DNA of 64,000 nt from Riptortus pedestris (taxonomy: Eukaryota; Arthropoda; Insecta; Hemiptera; Alydidae): the NCBI GenBank assembly GCA_019009955.1, contig CM032229.1, positions 372,001 to 436,000 of the forward strand, written 5' to 3'. A program made the translations under genes and the position numbers. Shown piece after piece: positions 63,488 through 64,000 of the stretch (positions within the stretch are counted from its first letter, which is position 1; the number at the start of each line of letters is the position of its first letter). The notes under the pieces are model-generated. The model made no database searches. It had not been told where the DNA came from and was given only the letters and a program-made list of their open reading frames with translations.

Positions 63488-64000
63488 TCAGCCATAATAA
63501 GTATTTAACCGATTAATTGTATTAAAAGCATGTTTTGCGAATATTTTAAAAGGATTGTTATATTTTAAAAATAACTTGTCTTCTTTTATTGGAAATTTGC
63601 CTTTTTTTTGTTCTATGTCTTGTTTTAGTTTTTGTCGTTCGTTAGTCAGTAGTCTGCAATCGTATATTAAGTGTTGACTTGTTAGTGGAGTTGAGTAATC
63701 AAAAGGGGCAAGTATTGTTGTCTTTTATGTTAAATCGTTGGTAGTTAAAGAGTTCAGTGTACCATGTCCTGTTACTAATTGTGTAATGTAAAAGTCTGTC
63801 TGTATGTATTTGCTGTTGAAATATGTGTTAATGTTTGGAATGAAAAGTTTTAAGTGTTGTCCTTTATTAGTTACCGTCCATTGTTGTTGCCATTTTTCAG
63901 TTAGATGAGCTTTTAACATATATTTTACGTGGGCTTTAGAGATTTTATTGTAACATTCTGGTAATTGGGAATCTTTTGAAGCAGACTTAGCAGCTCTATC
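63488..64000 (-). pseudogene. Non-LTR retrotransposon ORF2, C-terminal end, runs off window
   Basis: Minus strand from the window edge reads DRAAKSASKDSQLPECYNK (RNase H end), KWQQQWTVTNKGQHLKLFIP, DFYITQLVTGHGTLNSL, then one in-frame TAA at about 63725, and resumes APFDYSTPLTSQHLIYDCRL to NPFKIFAKHAFNTINRL and a TGA at 63488-63490. The order RNase H, xxQLxTGHG, Cys/His region is that of non-LTR elements with RNase H. The Cys pair expected before FDYS is lost at the stop. The upstream part lies beyond position 64000. Confidence 0.72.

Overview
This is a nuclear genomic window from an arthropod, almost certainly an insect. The evidence is GT-AG split genes for an RR-1 type cuticular protein, a type-2 chitin-binding (CBM14) protein and a UDP-glycosyltransferase, set in AT-rich DNA full of transposable elements. 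A hemipteran is plausible, but the sequence alone does not settle the order. There are no prokaryotic genes, rRNA genes, functional tRNA genes or CRISPR arrays. Host coding sequence makes up only a few percent of the window.

Host genes. (1) An RR-1 cuticle-protein exon lies at 2382-2751 (-). Two damaged relatives are at 17373-17770 and 18690-19017 (-), next to poly-C tracts, and a 94-bp exon fragment is at 6589-6682. (2) A secreted-type protein with a Ser/Thr/Arg-rich body and a C-terminal chitin-binding domain has three phase-matched exons, 25154-26266, 27952-28058 and 33025-33144 (+). Its 5' exon was not found. (3) A membrane UGT on the minus strand has five phase-matched exons between 47937 and 39730. 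It contains one frameshift, and its first exon (signal peptide, start of the acceptor domain) was not found.

Mobile DNA. A complete Jockey-clade non-LTR retrotransposon (7243-12175, -) keeps two open ORFs, a poly(A) tail and a 13-bp target-site duplication. A Helitron with both termini (34153-37520, -) has lost its Rep nuclease, so its N-terminal domain runs straight into the Pif1-like helicase, which is itself decayed. Other elements are a gypsy-type deletion derivative (723-1672), a hAT-type MITE with 8-bp target duplication (43049-43542), tRNA-Ser-like SINEs, and many relics of non-LTR reverse transcriptases, an endonuclease and C-terminal zinc-knuckle domains.

Two recurrent repeat families explain much of the rest (names are mine). 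Family X is a TIR-type repeat of about 0.5-1 kb with a hairpin inside its roughly 40-bp end and an internal (TA)n tract. Family Y is Helitron-like, with internal tandem units and a GC-rich hairpin before a terminal CTAG, and it sits in (TA)n tracts, at one locus inside an X copy. Tandem arrays include a 94-bp array (12.87-14.39 kb), a 34-bp array (53.4-54.3 kb), a 27-bp array (58.64-59.08 kb) and two C-rich tracts with an exact 16-bp period that may be assembly artefacts. Two long near-palindromes lie at 37677-37885 and 53086-53297.

The layout is three sparse host genes stretched by repeat-filled introns and gaps. The items most worth following are the Rep-less Helitron, the cuticle exon fragment joined to a Helitron-like element, the targeting of (TA)n tracts, and the intact Jockey element.
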